A stretch of 64,000 nucleotides of DNA from Weissella ceti (GTDB lineage: Bacteria; Bacillota; Bacilli; Lactobacillales; Lactobacillaceae). The stretch lies in NCBI RefSeq assembly GCF_018394055.1, contig NZ_CP074441.1, positions 682,001-746,000 on the forward strand, written 5' to 3'. Of the stretch, positions 45,272-52,728 are shown in pieces (positions within the stretch are counted from its first letter, which is position 1; every line of letters begins with the position of its first letter). The position numbers and the translations under genes were made by a program. The notes under the pieces were generated by a model. The model worked only from the letters and a program-made list of their open reading frames with translations. It ran no database searches and was not told the DNA's origin.

Positions 45272-45287
45272 CGGGAGTATCTAACAT

Positions 45288-45683
45288 ATGAATAAAGATG
45301 AGTTGATGAATGAATTGGTTTCCTCTATAAAGAACCGTGGAGTCAACTTTGTTGGGTTTGATCACTTGGATGCTATCGCTGTGGTTAATCCAGATAGAAT
45401 GATTGGTGCGTACGACAAGAATAGAGCCACCCTATTCGACGTAACCCATGAATTCATGCACTTAGAATTAGGTCATATAGAACGTGGTAATGGTTATGAC
45501 TTTACAAACGAGCAAGAAACGACATGTAACGCCGTCACTACTCAATACCTATGGGACATGTTCTTGTTCCATGGTGGTTCAATCGAATACGCACAGCATT
45601 TCATTGAGGTATCTGGCTGCCCAGACTATTGGGTGGATAGAATAATCACTCCTGATGTCGACCTAAGTTGGGCATTCGCGTAA
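45288..45683 (+). CDS. ImmA/IrrE-family metallopeptidase
   Basis: 131 residues. THEFMHLELGH gives the zinc HExxH motif, and NEQETTCNAVTTQYLW the downstream metal ligand. Likely cleaves the CI-like repressor during induction, as ImmA does with ImmR. It starts 16 bp after the repressor stop. Confidence 0.9.
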   Translation: MNKDELMNELVSSIKNRGVNFVGFDHLDAIAVVNPDRMIGAYDKNRATLFDVTHEFMHLELGHIERGNGYDFTNEQETTCNAVTTQYLWDMFLFHGGSIEYAQHFIEVSGCPDYWVDRIITPDVDLSWAFA

Positions 45684-45735
45684 ATAATAAATACGTGCTA
45701 AGAACCACGTTAAAAGCTTTGTGGAGTTTTTGTAT

Positions 45736-47169
45736 ATGGGATTAATAAAACTAATTAAGGACCGCAACAGACGTATACGAGAGGAAGCAGCACTACAAGA
45801 ACAACTTGCTTTAGATGAATACAATGAAAACATTCGTTTGATGACCGAGTTGCCACTTCAAGACTTCCTAGTTCAACACCTTCAATACAATCAAGATATT
45901 CTATTGAAAAAGAACGAAGATCTGTATTTCACATTAGGGGTTCTTGAAACTGATGAGCCTATCTATTGGTATGAAGAACGTACTCGGACTGAACGCGTTG
46001 GTTATTCAGGTGTAACAACTAACGTGCGGATTATGAAAGGTGTTAGTTATCGCGCAGGTACTGTTAAACCAATCAAGAATACAATTACCGAGAATAAGAT
46101 TATCAGAACTGGTCCACTGTATTTAACTAATAAGCGATTGATCATGTTGTCAGATACGAAACCTGGCACTATCCGATTATCCAGCGTAGTTAATATTATT
46201 CCTTACAGTGATGGTGTTTGCATCCAAAAAGACAGCGGAAAAGACGTTGTGTTGACAGGTTTTAACGGTGAACTTTTCACTATTTTGATGAAGCGAATGA
46301 TTACAGAAGATTTATCTCCGTCAAACACCTCACCTATTCAAACGCATCAGGAGACAAATGATGTGGATGTGGAACTTGATCAATCTATTGGATTCACTGT
46401 GACGTACAACGAGAACAAAGGTCAACCAATCAAGCCGCTAGATTTACCAGACCATCAATTACGTCCTGAAACAGAGAAAGTTTTAACAGGCATTAAAGTA
46501 GATTTCGATAGCCGATACAAGCCGTCTGAATACAATGTAGACCCCACTATTCCTTCTAACCCCACTTCTGGCGTTGTCGTATTACTATGGTGGTTAACTA
46601 AAAACGACATTAGAACTAGCCACGTTCCTAGTTATTTTTACTTTAAATACGGAGTCACTGCTGATCAACTTATTCGCATCGCTAATATAGACGGTTACAT
46701 GAATGAGTTAGAAATATCAGAAGCAGGGCGCGCTCATTTAGAAGCAAACGACGACATAATAGACGAACATCGTGGAAACCCTAAAAAAACAACTAAAAAA
46801 GCAAAGGAACTCGCTAATGCCTACACGAGTTCTCGTATTGATTTTGATAAAATTACGTCAAAAAAATTTGACGACTTATCTGATGGAGACTTCAAACGCG
46901 CACAAGATTTGATGTTAACTGCTGCCGAGCTAACTAAACAGAAGCGATACTCTGATAGTATTTCAGCTGTATTGGAATGTTTAGCGTTAGGTTATCAAAT
47001 TCCGGGCGTTTGGAACCGCGCTGCTATAAATGCGCGATGCATGAAGGACTTAAAATTAGAAGAACATATTTTAAGGCTAGGTATTCAACAAAGTTTAGTT
47101 GATTTTGATGAAGAAGATGAAAAGCTTGTCAAGAGATTAAATAGAGTACTTGAATTGCAAAATAAATAA
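45736..47169 (+). CDS. Lysogeny-module protein of unknown function, PH-like plus TPR-like parts
   Basis: 477 residues from the ATG at 45736 (MGLIKLIKDRN), which has GTGGAG 9 bp upstream; an in-frame GTG lies inside that site. Residues about 120-200 (YLTNKRLIMLSDTKPGTIRL) look like a bacterial PH/GRAM-type module. The middle has a short SAP-like helix (VLLWWLTKNDIRTSHVPSYF), and the last 100 residues an alpha-helical repeat (AELTKQKRYSDSISAVLECL). No family confidently recognised. It lies between immA and int, where morons and superinfection-exclusion genes sit, and is expressed in the lysogen by position. Confidence 0.7.
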   Translation: MGLIKLIKDRNRRIREEAALQEQLALDEYNENIRLMTELPLQDFLVQHLQYNQDILLKKNEDLYFTLGVLETDEPIYWYEERTRTERVGYSGVTTNVRIMKGVSYRAGTVKPIKNTITENKIIRTGPLYLTNKRLIMLSDTKPGTIRLSSVVNIIPYSDGVCIQKDSGKDVVLTGFNGELFTILMKRMITEDLSPSNTSPIQTHQETNDVDVELDQSIGFTVTYNENKGQPIKPLDLPDHQLRPETEKVLTGIKVDFDSRYKPSEYNVDPTIPSNPTSGVVVLLWWLTKNDIRTSHVPSYFYFKYGVTADQLIRIANIDGYMNELEISEAGRAHLEANDDIIDEHRGNPKKTTKKAKELANAYTSSRIDFDKITSKKFDDLSDGDFKRAQDLMLTAAELTKQKRYSDSISAVLECLALGYQIPGVWNRAAINARCMKDLKLEEHILRLGIQQSLVDFDEEDEKLVKRLNRVLELQNK

Positions 47170-47182
47170 CGTATACGTGTAT

Positions 47183-47231
47183 TAAACCACGCTAGGTAGC
47201 GTCATTCAGGTTCGAGTCCTGATGTGGTTTA
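47183..47231 (+). ncRNA. tRNA-like structure upstream of the integrase gene
   Basis: An 8-bp acceptor-like stem (TAAACCAC/GTGGTTTA) encloses a CGCT/AGCG hairpin and a perfect T-arm (TCAGG TTCGAGT CCTGA) whose loop matches the universal tRNA TTCGA pattern. D-arm and anticodon arm are missing, so it cannot be a normal tRNA. It lies 73 bp before int in the same orientation. Confidence 0.45.
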
Positions 47232-47304
47232 TTGACCTAGATATGTCTTAAAACTGTCTCTCCTATTGTTATCGTGCGCAACGCGTTAACAAGGAGAAAT
47301 TATT

Positions 47305-48465
47305 ATGAAGTACGAATACACTAAAGAAAAGCGCGATCCACAAATTCAATGGTATAAAACAGAATCTGGTAAACGCTGGCGAGTTAAGTTTTCAGTTATG
47401 AAGAAAGGCACACGACACCATTTGCAAAAAAATGGTTTAAAGTCGTTTGCTGATGCGCAGTTAGTAAAAGCTCAAATGCTAACCGAGTTAGATCGTAACA
47501 ACTTTGTTTACTCGAAAAATACCACTGTTCAAGAATATTGGCTTGAATACTATGACAGTAAGTCACAATCAGACGAATGGCGAGCAACAACAGCCCAGTC
47601 TTTTAAGAACGTGTTTCGGATTTACATTCTCCCCTATCTAAGCGATCGCAAATTATCCGAGTTAACGCGCCAAGACATTCAAAATTGGCTCAATAAGATA
47701 AGCATCGAAAAAGATTTGAGTAAATCTACTGTTCGAAATGCTAGAACAATGTTAAAAGCTATGCTTGAGCAAGCTGTAATTGATGACTATCTACCCAAGA
47801 ACCCCGCCCGGAAGATTTCTATTATAGGTCGCGAAGAAAAAGACAAATCTATGACTGCTGATGAGTATCAAAAAGTCAGAGAATATATGGCTGATACAAA
47901 CAAGACGACTGCCATAGAACGAGGAATTTTCGAATTGTCATTGTATGGTTTGAGGCGTGGTGAAATCGTCGGTATGCGTGTTCAATATATTACCCCTACT
48001 TCAGTTGAGGTTGCCGGTCAATTAAATAAGTTTGGCGAATACACAGAAACGAAGACTGGAAAAAAAGGCGAACGCACTATTCCCATAACGCCCGATACGT
48101 ATCGAGTACTATCTGAAGCGTTAGAAGAAAGACGTCAACAACTTTCAACCAAAGAGTCGCGTATATTAAACGCTTCTGATTATGCATTTTCTAAGCGGGA
48201 CGGAAAACAGTTGACCGGAAATTATGTGTATAGGCTTTTTGAAAAAATGTCTGCTGATTTAGGGTTTAACGTTCACCCTCATAAAATGAGGCATGCGTTT
48301 ACGACGATCGCATTCAGCACCCCGGGACTTAATCCCAAGGATATTATGCACATACTTGGACACTCTAGCTTGAAAATGTCGATGCATTACAACACAGGAA
48401 CAGACGAAGGTATGGAGAAAGTGGTGAATTCTACATTTGGTAGTTCCGCGGAAGTTCCGCATTAA
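47305..48465 (+). CDS. int: Tyrosine-family integrase of prophage 1
   Basis: 386 residues with AAGGAG upstream. N-terminal arm-binding domain (KSESGKRWRVKFSV-like AP2-type), SAM-like core-binding domain (LSELTRQDIQNWLNKIS) and catalytic domain with the arginine in SLYGLRRGEIVGM, the HxxR in HPHKMRHAF, and the tyrosine in LGHSSLKMSMHYNTG. The last codons overlap two AGTTCCGC arm boxes. Lies next to attR, as expected. Confidence 0.96.
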   Translation: MKYEYTKEKRDPQIQWYKTESGKRWRVKFSVMKKGTRHHLQKNGLKSFADAQLVKAQMLTELDRNNFVYSKNTTVQEYWLEYYDSKSQSDEWRATTAQSFKNVFRIYILPYLSDRKLSELTRQDIQNWLNKISIEKDLSKSTVRNARTMLKAMLEQAVIDDYLPKNPARKISIIGREEKDKSMTADEYQKVREYMADTNKTTAIERGIFELSLYGLRRGEIVGMRVQYITPTSVEVAGQLNKFGEYTETKTGKKGERTIPITPDTYRVLSEALEERRQQLSTKESRILNASDYAFSKRDGKQLTGNYVYRLFEKMSADLGFNVHPHKMRHAFTTIAFSTPGLNPKDIMHILGHSSLKMSMHYNTGTDEGMEKVVNSTFGSSAEVPH

Positions 48466-48471
48466 TTCCGC
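48442..48471. promoter_or_regulatory. Right-arm integrase binding sites (three NNTTCCGC boxes)
   Basis: AGTTCCGC at 48442 and 48453 and AATTCCGC at 48464 are spaced exactly 11 bp. They start inside the int stop region and lie 80-110 bp from the core. They match the two boxes at the left end. Confidence 0.65.
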
Positions 48472-48487
48472 AAATATATCAAATATA

Positions 48488-48529
48488 GAAAAAACCGCAA
48501 TGTATAAATGCCTATACACTGCGGTTTTA
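48488..48529 (+). terminator. Terminator after int
   Basis: A long stem (AACCGCAATGTATA paired with TATACACTGCGGTT, one mismatch) is followed by TTTTATT on the plus strand, about 25 bp after int. Confidence 0.8.
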
Positions 48530-48543
48530 TTGTTAAAGGATGT

Positions 48544-48573
48544 CTACGGCTTAAACATATCGTTCAATCCCAT
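48544..48573 (-). pseudogene. Stranded native 5' end of the host gene at attR
   Basis: On the minus strand a strong AAGGAGG site is followed by ATG and a nine-codon frame MGLNDMFKP then TAG. The LNDMF codons are the core repeat. This is the original start of the gene whose body is at 9120-9290, cut off by integration. Confidence 0.75.
48551..48567. repeat. attR core of prophage 1
   Basis: An exact 17-bp copy (TTAAACATATCGTTCAA) of the attL core, 86 bp beyond the int stop. Confidence 0.9.
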
Positions 48574-48610
48574 GAGTACATCCTCCTTCTATATAAGTAT
48601 GTTGAAATAA

Positions 48611-48657
48611 TAAAAACCACTATACAGTACCCAAGATAGGCTGTATAGTGGTTTTTT
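48611..48657. terminator. Bidirectional terminator between doxX-like gene and the att gene
   Basis: A perfect 12-bp stem ACCACTATACAG/CTGTATAGTGGT is flanked by A-run on one side and T-run on the other, so it can act in both directions. It lies between DoxX and the native start of the att gene. Confidence 0.85.
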
Positions 48658-48746
48658 CATATTTTTTTGAGTCATGATTGTTAAATCTAAAACCTTTATA
48701 AAAAGGCGATTATCAACCTCCGAAGTATGTGAGGTCACTTCGTCAT

Positions 48747-49253
48747 CTATTCGGCTGACTCTTTATGTATGAACGGAAACTTACGGCGCAGATATGGTGT
48801 TACCCAGTAATCTAAACCAATCTTACCAGCATTAAATCCTGCAGTAAGAATAATAAATTCAATAATGATAAAGGTCGGGTTCACTGACACCATTCCTGAA
48901 AGCAAGTATGTAAAGTTCATAACTAGTCCAAAGAACGCTGCAGCAAGAGTGAATGTTCCAAAGATCAAACCTAATCCAACAAACACTTCACCCCATGGCA
49001 CCATCAAGTTAAATAAAGCTGCATCTTGCCCATTATCCGTCATCAACTTCAAGAATGATTGGAACCACGGATATGCAAATGGTTGTTCCGGACTACCTTG
49101 GTTAATCGCACCAGTGATAAGTCCTTCGGCATGGAATCCACCTTCCATAAATACCTTACTTAGACCGGCTGTTAACCATAGGTATCCTAAATAAAGGCGT
49201 AATACCAACAACATGTAGCTAGCCTTACGGCTGTTTCGTAATAAATGATTCAT
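48747..49253 (-). CDS. DoxX-family membrane protein
   Basis: 168 residues with four hydrophobic helices: LLVLRLYLGYLWLTAGLSKV, a second around VPWGEVFVGLGLIFGTF, a third AAAFFGLVMNFTYLLSG and a fourth FIIIEFIILTAGFNAGKIGL. The early WLTAGLSK motif and PWGEVFVGLGL are typical of DoxX/DoxD-like proteins. AAGGGGG ribosome site. Possible role in thiol/redox balance at the membrane, as for the family generally. Confidence 0.82.
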   Translation of the reverse strand: MNHLLRNSRKASYMLLVLRLYLGYLWLTAGLSKVFMEGGFHAEGLITGAINQGSPEQPFAYPWFQSFLKLMTDNGQDAALFNLMVPWGEVFVGLGLIFGTFTLAAAFFGLVMNFTYLLSGMVSVNPTFIIIEFIILTAGFNAGKIGLDYWVTPYLRRKFPFIHKESAE

Positions 49254-50008
49254 TTAATTTACCCCCTTAACAAGAGAGTTTAGCATATCCTTTTTCTATT
49301 TACTAACTTAATGTAAGCTTAAATACACCTTCACTTATTTAAAGTATGCAAAATCGGTATATATTTTTAGTTTCACAAATTTCTCAGCTTCACAAGCCTG
49401 CCATTCATACTAACCGCTTTACTTTCAGCGCCCACGATACAAACATTGGTCTAATTCTATAACTTCACTAAAAAAATATATTACTAATTGATTGAAAAAT
49501 TTATTTAAAAAAATAAACAAAAAAGCAATATATTTATTCTTGTATTTAAGTTGTTGCATAGTTATTTTTCGTCTTTCTTTTCTGGGTTAGGTTCTGATTC
49601 TGGAATATTTGTAATAATCATTTCCCATTCATGCAAATCAGATAGCACTTCCTTCTATAGAAATTAGCTTATGTCCCATAAGCGTTCAATAGCTATTTTC
49701 ATAATTTACATATCTTAATATACAAACAAGTATCTTCTAATATAATCATCTTCAACATAAGCAATCGTTAGGTTTAAACTATTTTCTCAAAGCCACATTT
49801 AAGGTGATATAATATGTTTAGCTGTCTGTTAGTCAAGTTCAAAAACCCACTGAATGAACTTTACTGAACGTTTTTAGGCTATTCACAATGTAGATTAACT
49901 TAAATTCCTATCTCTTGTAAAATTCAGTTTCTCCTGATAAAATAAATTCACCATAAACAAGCCTTCGCCATAGGTGTTTGTGGAATATATTTAGAAAGAG
50001 GTATTTAT
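49254..50008. other. 755-bp AT-rich gene-poor stretch
   Basis: No ORF of credible length with a ribosome site. One minus-strand frame at 49562-49648 (VLSDLHEWEMIITNIPESEP then a charged tail) could be the end of a decayed gene. The rest looks like non-coding or decayed DNA. Confidence 0.4.
49915..49943 (+). promoter_or_regulatory. Candidate promoter of yjzC
   Basis: TTGTAA and TAAAAT separated by exactly 17 bp on the plus strand, about 65 bp before the yjzC start. Confidence 0.45.
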
Positions 50009-50173
50009 ATGCCTAAATTAATTAACCCTGGAACAGATAACCAACGTCCAGGACATTACACTGAAGTTGGTCCTCGTGGAGGAGCTGTAGCCAAAGGACA
50101 CAACGCTACAATTCAACAAGGTGATCGCTTGCCACCTACATCTGCTGCAGGAAATAAGTGGCGAAAAGGCTAA
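50009..50173 (+). CDS. yjzC: YjzC family protein, 54 aa
   Basis: A short conserved Firmicutes protein. The frame MPKLINPGTDNQRPGHYTEV, GPRGGAV and KGDRLPPTS with final GNKWRKG match the YjzC pattern (PGxxxxxxGxYxEVGPRGG). Function unknown, YjzC is induced under stress in Bacillus-type genomes. The ribosome site is AGAGG. Confidence 0.8.
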   Translation: MPKLINPGTDNQRPGHYTEVGPRGGAVAKGHNATIQQGDRLPPTSAAGNKWRKG

Positions 50174-50520
50174 AGCACTTCGTCTAACTTGTGTACATTC
50201 ACATAATAACAATTTATTAAATGTAGCGTTAAAAATGTGGATTCAACTTATATATATTTCGTTATTAGCATTGTCGTTATGTTGGCGCATGTAATGGGTC
50301 CCTATTAGTCTGTTTCTTTGATATGAACGACTAAAATTTTTTCCTGCTGAATATTTATCAAAGAGCTGTTACGGTTGTAAACGTAATGGCTTTTTTATTT
50401 GCTTCCCGTTTCTTTATGGTTCACATTGTCTATACCAAAGGTAAAATTGACCACTAAATCAAATAATACGCCTACTTCTTATGAATATACGTACGCTAGG
50501 CAGACATTCATTGTCATAAA
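50174..50520. other. 347-bp stretch after yjzC without a credible gene
   Basis: Contains only a 19-codon hydrophobic frame near 50237 and the terminator at 50361-50396. The last 120 bp before the integrase fragment look like decayed phage DNA. Confidence 0.4.
50361..50396 (+). terminator. Terminator downstream of yjzC
   Basis: A 9-bp stem GCTGTTACG/CGTAATGGC (two G-U pairs) is followed by seven T on the plus strand. Confidence 0.7.
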
Positions 50521-50700
50521 TTGGATACATATTTATTACATGACATACCTACAGCCAGCGTCACGCAAAGTGTGACTAAGATAATTAATGATAATAATTT
50601 TGGAATAGATACTGAATACGTCAGAAAACACTTAGGACATGCTGATATATCCGTAACGCAAAAGAGTATAAAAAACACTCGATTTATTCTAATTTTTGTA
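50521..50700 (+). pseudogene. Decayed 3' end of a tyrosine integrase gene
   Basis: The frame encodes TEYVRKHLGHADISVTQK, the conserved C-terminal LGH segment of phage integrases, with an HD-I preceding region where HxLRHT should be. The catalytic tyrosine and everything upstream are lost or unrecognisable. It points right toward prophage 2, so it is the end of an older element at the same locus. Confidence 0.7.
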
Positions 50701-50800
50701 TCACTTTTGTTCCGACTTGCTTCAAAAGCACACGTTTTGTGCCACTTTTTTGCTACTTTTAACGTTTTTTTCTTACCCTTTGTTGCTTTTGAAAACAAAC

Positions 50801-50847
50801 AAAAACCGCTATATATCAACGTTCAAAGCTGATACATAGCGGTTTTC
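50801..50847. terminator. Terminator after the integrase fragment
   Basis: A 15-bp stem AACCGCTATATATCA/TGATACATAGCGGTT (one mismatch) has T-runs on both outer sides. It resembles the terminator after the prophage 1 int. Confidence 0.75.
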
Positions 50848-50855
50848 ATTATCTA

Positions 50856-50939
50856 TTAGCGAATCTTCTTACCCCAATTCAAAAACGTTGATTTAAAGCT
50901 ATTTATAGCACCATTGTACCGAATTAGTTCCGAACAAAA
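50856..50939 (-). pseudogene. Possible stranded 3' end of a host gene at the prophage 2 junction
   Basis: A minus-strand frame without a start reads SELIRYNGAINSFKSTFLNW then GKKIR and a TAA, followed at once by a terminator. It looks protein-like and could be the original 3' end of a gene into which prophage 2 integrated, with the gene body lying beyond the window. Weak evidence. Confidence 0.3.
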
Positions 50940-50989
50940 AAGCCCCTATTACAGATAGAATTTATTTTCTACCTATAATAGGGGCTTTT
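50937..50989. terminator. Bidirectional terminator at the end of prophage 2 late operon
   Basis: A perfect 14-bp stem AAAAGCCCCTATTA/TAATAGGGGCTTTT with T-runs at both ends, 10 bp after the lysin stop. It mirrors the one at the prophage 1 lysin. Confidence 0.88.
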
Positions 50990-50999
50990 CTATATTCAA

Positions 51000-51797
51000 C
51001 TATTTGAAATTGCCTTGTTTCAAGTGCGGCTTCTTTCCTTTGAAGTTAATTCCGTAGAATTCCACTTCCCAAAGGTTGGCATTAATCTTCTTCTTCAAGG
51101 TTACTCGCGCCCCCTTTTGGAAGATGACGCTATCCTTCTTTCCGTCAGGTAAAATCAGTTTATCCTTTTCATCATAGATACGTGCCCAGTCATTTAATGT
51201 AACAACTTGGCCAACCTTATACTCAGGCTTAGGTGCTTCAGCAATCTTTTCACCAGTAATAGCTTCTACTAGATTTTTTGCTAATTCATCAACACGCTTA
51301 GTTAGTGTTGAAACGTCCTTAGAATTAGTAATAAATCCTAGCTCAACTAATCGATAGCTGATTCCACGATTGGCTAGTACGTTTAAATTAGCTAAGTTGT
51401 TACGCTTATTGATACCACGAGTGGAACTAACTCCTCCCCACCAACCAGCATACTTCTTTACAACATTAGCAATGTCTAAATCGTCCTCATCGGCATTGAA
51501 AGCAGATGAGATGATCACATGCCCACCTGTAGCAGAAGCAGACGCTGCGTCCAAATGGAACTCAGTAATTGACTTGTACGCAGAACTCACTGAGTAAGCA
51601 CCATAACCTGCCACAGTATCTTGGAACATATCACGCTTGGTATCATAGAACTCAATCGTGTTCTTCTTCAACTTACCAGCATACTTCTTCATAGCTGGAT
51701 GTAACTTACCACGAGTCCAATCACGTTCAGTTGTCCCATTGCCCATTGCACCTGGGTCTCCAGCACCATGTCCCATAACTACTAGATATTTTGCCAT
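51000..51797 (-). CDS. Endolysin, N-acetylmuramoyl-L-alanine amidase (Amidase_3)
   Basis: 265 residues. Zinc amidase of the Amidase_3 type: first histidine in VVMGHGAGDPG, second in ITEFHLDAAS, catalytic glutamate in YRLVELGFITN. After a linker (EKIAEAPKPEYKVGQ) a C-terminal SH3-like part (DWARIYDEKDKLILPDG). A different fold from the prophage 1 lysin. Confidence 0.92.
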   Translation of the reverse strand: MAKYLVVMGHGAGDPGAMGNGTTERDWTRGKLHPAMKKYAGKLKKNTIEFYDTKRDMFQDTVAGYGAYSVSSAYKSITEFHLDAASASATGGHVIISSAFNADEDDLDIANVVKKYAGWWGGVSSTRGINKRNNLANLNVLANRGISYRLVELGFITNSKDVSTLTKRVDELAKNLVEAITGEKIAEAPKPEYKVGQVVTLNDWARIYDEKDKLILPDGKKDSVIFQKGARVTLKKKINANLWEVEFYGINFKGKKPHLKQGNFK

Positions 51798-52102
51798 GTT
51801 TCTTCCTCCTTACGAACTTGATTAATGTATCCTTCCAATTGCTCTTCTGTGAACTTACGGTCGATGCCGTTATCCTTCAAGCGTTGGTTTAACATGTTGA
51901 TAGCCTCTTGCTTCTTGTGTTCAGGTAAGTAGCGATTAGCTTGTCCGATGCTTTCAACTACCTGAATTGCAAAGCCAAGTGCCATCTTGATACGTTCATT
52001 CTTAGACTTCAAACGTAGCGTATTAAATACTTCGCGCAAGATTGGGCTAATCATTCCAATAAAAATAAAAACGCCTACAATGGCGTTGTAATCAATCTTC
52101 AT
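51782..52102 (-). CDS. LLH-type phage holin
   Basis: 106 residues, one N-terminal helix (AIVGVFIFIGMISPILRE) then a long charged helix that is nearly identical to the prophage 1 holin (LRLKSKNERIKMALGFAIQV shared). Its end overlaps the lysin start by 16 bp. Exchange between the two phages is likely. Confidence 0.82.
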   Translation of the reverse strand: MKIDYNAIVGVFIFIGMISPILREVFNTLRLKSKNERIKMALGFAIQVVESIGQANRYLPEHKKQEAINMLNQRLKDNGIDRKFTEEQLEGYINQVRKEEETWQNI

Positions 52103-52331
52103 TTTTAAATACCACCTTCTCTACAATAGTTAGTCGTGTTTCGTGTTGGTTCAATTGTGCACTGTGAGATGTGCGCATTTCGCGCATTTCGTCACGCATT
52201 TCTTTAAGAGGCTGTGTTACGTATTTATTTAATAGGAAACCAAACCCGCCAAAAAACGTCCCTCCTAGTCCCACGCATGCACTCATTAACGCTAGCCAAC
52301 CCGTGGCTGTTGTGGGCCAAAAATTCTCCAT
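52092..52331 (-). CDS. Small membrane protein of the lysis cassette (XhlA/holin-like)
   Basis: 79 residues: transmembrane helix at the N-terminus (LGGTFFGGFGFLLNKYV) then a coiled coil (MRDEMREMRTSHSAQL). Begins MENFWPT like its counterpart MENFMPT at 10626-10874. Confidence 0.7.
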   Translation of the reverse strand: MENFWPTTATGWLALMSACVGLGGTFFGGFGFLLNKYVTQPLKEMRDEMREMRTSHSAQLNQHETRLTIVEKVVFKNED

Positions 52332-52334
52332 GTA

Positions 52335-52571
52335 TTAGACACCTTCTTCCTCTGTGATGTCATCTTCAACTTCGAATACAGCATCATCAAAGGCACGCTT
52401 ATCCGCACGCACTTTCTTCTTGTTTGCGTCGTACAACTTTTGATCCATGATAGTCATGCTGTTAGTTGTGTTTCCGTTCCCGTCAGACGTTACGCTGGCG
52501 TAAAAATTAGCCACGATCGTTCCTTCGATTTCTGAGTTAGCATTTAGCGTCACTGACTTGTTAATCTTCAT
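52335..52571 (-). CDS. Small tail-associated phage protein, 78 aa
   Basis: 78 residues, beta-rich start (MKINKSVTLNANSEIEGTIV) and acidic C-terminal tail (DDITEEEGV). Typical of the unassigned small genes between Tal and holin in LAB phages. It overlaps the next frame start by 11 bp. Confidence 0.6.
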   Translation of the reverse strand: MKINKSVTLNANSEIEGTIVANFYASVTSDGNGNTTNSMTIMDQKLYDANKKKVRADKRAFDDAVFEVEDDITEEEGV

Positions 52572-52728
52572 TTGTAATTTCCCCCATGTTTTCGATTTCA
52601 GTACGTAGTTCTTGGTTTTCGTTTGTCAAAGTATCATTCTTAGCCTGTAAATCCGCTAATTCGATACTTAGATTAGCCACCTTCATTCCTAAATTGCTAA
52701 TCACTTGTTGCAAATGTTGTTCGTTCAT
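52561..52728 (-). CDS. Small coiled-coil phage protein, 55 aa
   Basis: 55 residues forming one heptad coiled coil (LQAKNDTLTNENQELRTEIE). Start ATG at 52728 overlaps the end of the Tal gene, with GGAAG upstream. XkdX- or bacteriocin-like position, function unknown. Confidence 0.6.
   Translation of the reverse strand: MNEQHLQQVISNLGMKVANLSIELADLQAKNDTLTNENQELRTEIENMGEITNED

Larger units (their letters stand above)
9268..48567. mobile_element. Prophage 1, complete, contractile-tail (PBSX-like) temperate phage, about 39.3 kb
   Basis: Bounded by the 17-bp direct repeat TTAAACATATCGTTCAA at 9268-9284 and 48551-48567. It holds a full set of modules: integrase and lysogeny control on the plus strand at the right end, early/replication genes and a head-tail-lysis operon on the minus strand. 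Sheath, tube, gp25-like, gpJ-like and gpI-like baseplate genes show a contractile tail. I see only one decayed gene (33550-33801), so the phage may be inducible. Confidence 0.93.

Noticed and set aside
47183-47231. Idea that the tRNA-like T-arm marks the prophage 1 attachment site
   Set aside because: The integrase would lie outside the prophage, and an exact 17-bp repeat with arm boxes is found instead at 9268 and 48551.
49562-49648. A minus-strand frame ending in PEPNPEKKDEK-like charged residues
   Set aside because: Only 28 codons, GTG start directly on its AGGA site, no context. Could be the end of a decayed gene, but not enough to call.
50514-50819. A 101-codon minus-strand frame over the integrase remnant
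   Set aside because: The plus-strand frame carries the integrase LGHADISVTQK motif, so the minus frame is its shadow. No ribosome site.
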